Assembly: GCA_930367205.1 (NCBI GenBank)
Contig: OV884011.1
Span: forward strand, 169,953,226-170,017,225
Origin: Acanthosoma haemorrhoidale
Lineage: Eukaryota > Arthropoda > Insecta > Hemiptera > Acanthosomatidae
Length of the DNA stretch: 64,000 nt
Reading direction: 5' to 3'
The notes below the pieces were generated by a model that saw only the letters and a list, made by a program, of their open reading frames with translations, ran no database searches and was not told the DNA's origin. Below, piece after piece: positions 1-64,000 of the stretch (within the stretch, counting starts at the first letter, position 1; the number at the start of each line of letters is the position of its first letter). A program made the position numbers and the translations under genes.

Positions 1-310
1 CACACAAATCACCCATTGATGTTCATGATACTTTATCTTCTTCAAGACGAAAGCTATGGGGGACTAACAGACTGATAATAGGGGAAATACCAAATCCTTG
101 TACATTTGATTGAGAACTGGACAAAATGAAGTTAAAACTGCACATTTCGTGTAGAACTGCACTTTCAAAAAAACTGATCTAAAAATGTAGTCTAAATAGA
201 GAAAACATATATAGATCCAGCGCCCTAAATATAGCTACAATCAGTTCTAAAATCCTAGGTACCAAAAAAAAAAAATTTCTTCTAGGCCGCCTGAGTTATT
301 GAAGGGTATC
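1..310 (-). pseudogene. Degraded fragment of a dispersed, transposon-like gene family (unknown function)
   Basis: The reverse complement of 1-60 is near-identical to 32071-32120, which lies inside the better preserved + strand copy of the same family. The reverse complement of 60-310 matches 31660-31880. Compared with that copy, the coding stretch between the two parts is missing here, so this is an internally deleted, non-coding remnant that runs off the left edge of the window. Reading frames are broken throughout. Function of the family is unknown to me. Confidence 0.55.
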
Positions 311-452
311 CATTTGCATGATGATTTGTTTTTATTGTGGAATTATGTGGTTATTTCGTTTTTTTATTTAGTTATCTCTTATAAAAACCTCTGTTATAAA
401 AATATTTCCGCTGATAGCTATGATTTTACTTATATTTAATTTTTTTTTTCAG

Positions 453-63181
<62,729 letters not shown>

Positions 63182-64000
63182 GTAACTTTTTTTTTTTATT
63201 ACTTGGAGTTGTACAAGTAATGAATGTGTCTTACTTTATAGCATTAAATATAAATCTATTTCAGATATAATCATAAAACAGAGGACACAAATGTTTTATA
63301 ATATGTAAGTTTTATTAGTACTAATAGTGTTATGAAAAATCACAAGTTTTTTTGCCCGAGTAAATGTATTACCAATGATAGTTGGCTAATACTTATAGTC
63401 TCTTTTTTATAAAAAGATTCTGGAATGTGAAAAAATCTCTTTGTTAGGTGTTGTTAAGTGATTTATTATAACAATTTGCCATCTGAGCACAGATATAATA
63501 AATACATTTGGTACCCTTACTATTACAATATGAAAGTAACATTGTGTTTTACATTTCCTATACTAAAGATAAGATACCACCGATAGTGGAGCGTTGTCAC
63601 CCAATGGTTACTACGGATGTGTCATATTTTTGCTGTATTCAGGATTGCATGTTTGATGTGGCGCTGGATTGATTGTGGATAATAATGATAGTGGTGTTAC
63701 CTCAATTGTTATTTTGCAGGTTTAGTAATAAAAATAATTTCTTGATTTTTATTGGTAATACTACCATTAAATCTAAACCTGATACAGGTCTTGATACAAA
63801 CATACCATAAAACCGATATTTGCTTTAAATATGTGTCTTTTAGTAATTTTGTTAAGCATATGCCCCAAAGATCTATATTTGCATGTCTTGTAGCTTCAAA
63901 TTAAATTGAATATTAGGAAAGAAACCTCTATTTAATCTTTAAAATATTCAAGCTATGTTAGATACTAAAGTATTGTACATTATTAACCATCTAATACGTT
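63182..64000. other. Intron DNA to the end of the window
   Basis: AT-rich, no further exon or element recognised. Confidence 0.45.

Overview
This window is AT-rich eukaryotic DNA, almost certainly from an insect. I cannot name the species; a hemipteran is only a guess. The one recognisable host gene is on the + strand. It is a partial RGS-type Rho guanine-nucleotide exchange factor (RhoGEF2 / PDZ-RhoGEF family). Six short exons carry it: 453-502 and 7769-7826 (PDZ domain), 42757-42908 (last PDZ strand plus linker), 46709-46906 (coiled coil), 61323-61460 (proline-rich) and 63097-63181 (linker). All have AG/GT borders and their phases chain together. The start of the gene and the RGS, DH and PH domains lie outside the window. 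Everything else is intron or intergenic DNA, and most of what can be named there is transposon-derived.

Layout: 0-7.8 kb holds the first two exons, two truncated non-LTR retrotransposon tails and a tRNA-derived SINE head. The 34.9-kb intron (7.8-42.8 kb) splits the PDZ domain. It holds a palindromic foldback element with a nested MITE (12.5-13.5 kb) and a cluster of diverged dispersed repeats with a 253-bp uninterrupted GA tract (17.9-20 kb). It also holds an internally deleted mariner-like element (21.1-21.9 kb) and a CpG-rich stretch ending in an exon-like ORF with a splice donor (24.45-24.78 kb). Further on are a CR1-like LINE remnant with a nested MITE (27.5-29.2 kb) and a degraded copy of a dispersed gene family of unknown function (31.66-32.79 kb). 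The intron ends with a decayed Ty3/gypsy element (34.37-39.63 kb), a mariner-derived MITE (40.65 kb) and an LINE reverse-transcriptase fragment (41.6-42.1 kb).

A full-length but inactivated mariner (44.44-45.70 kb) sits in the next intron. It is the evident source of two MITEs in the window. The last large intron is quieter but carries a complete Mag-like Ty3/gypsy retrotransposon (53.73-58.64 kb, - strand). That element has two identical 183-bp LTRs, a 5-bp target duplication, a primer-binding site matching tRNA-Ser(GCU) and one open 1424-codon Gag-Pol frame, so it inserted very recently.

I found no prokaryotic-type operons, CRISPR arrays or convincing functional RNA genes. The less explained signals are the candidate alternative first exon at 24.69 kb, a hairpin-containing exon-like segment at 31.16 kb, a small antisense membrane-protein ORF at 46 kb, and the decayed copies of the unclassified dispersed gene family.
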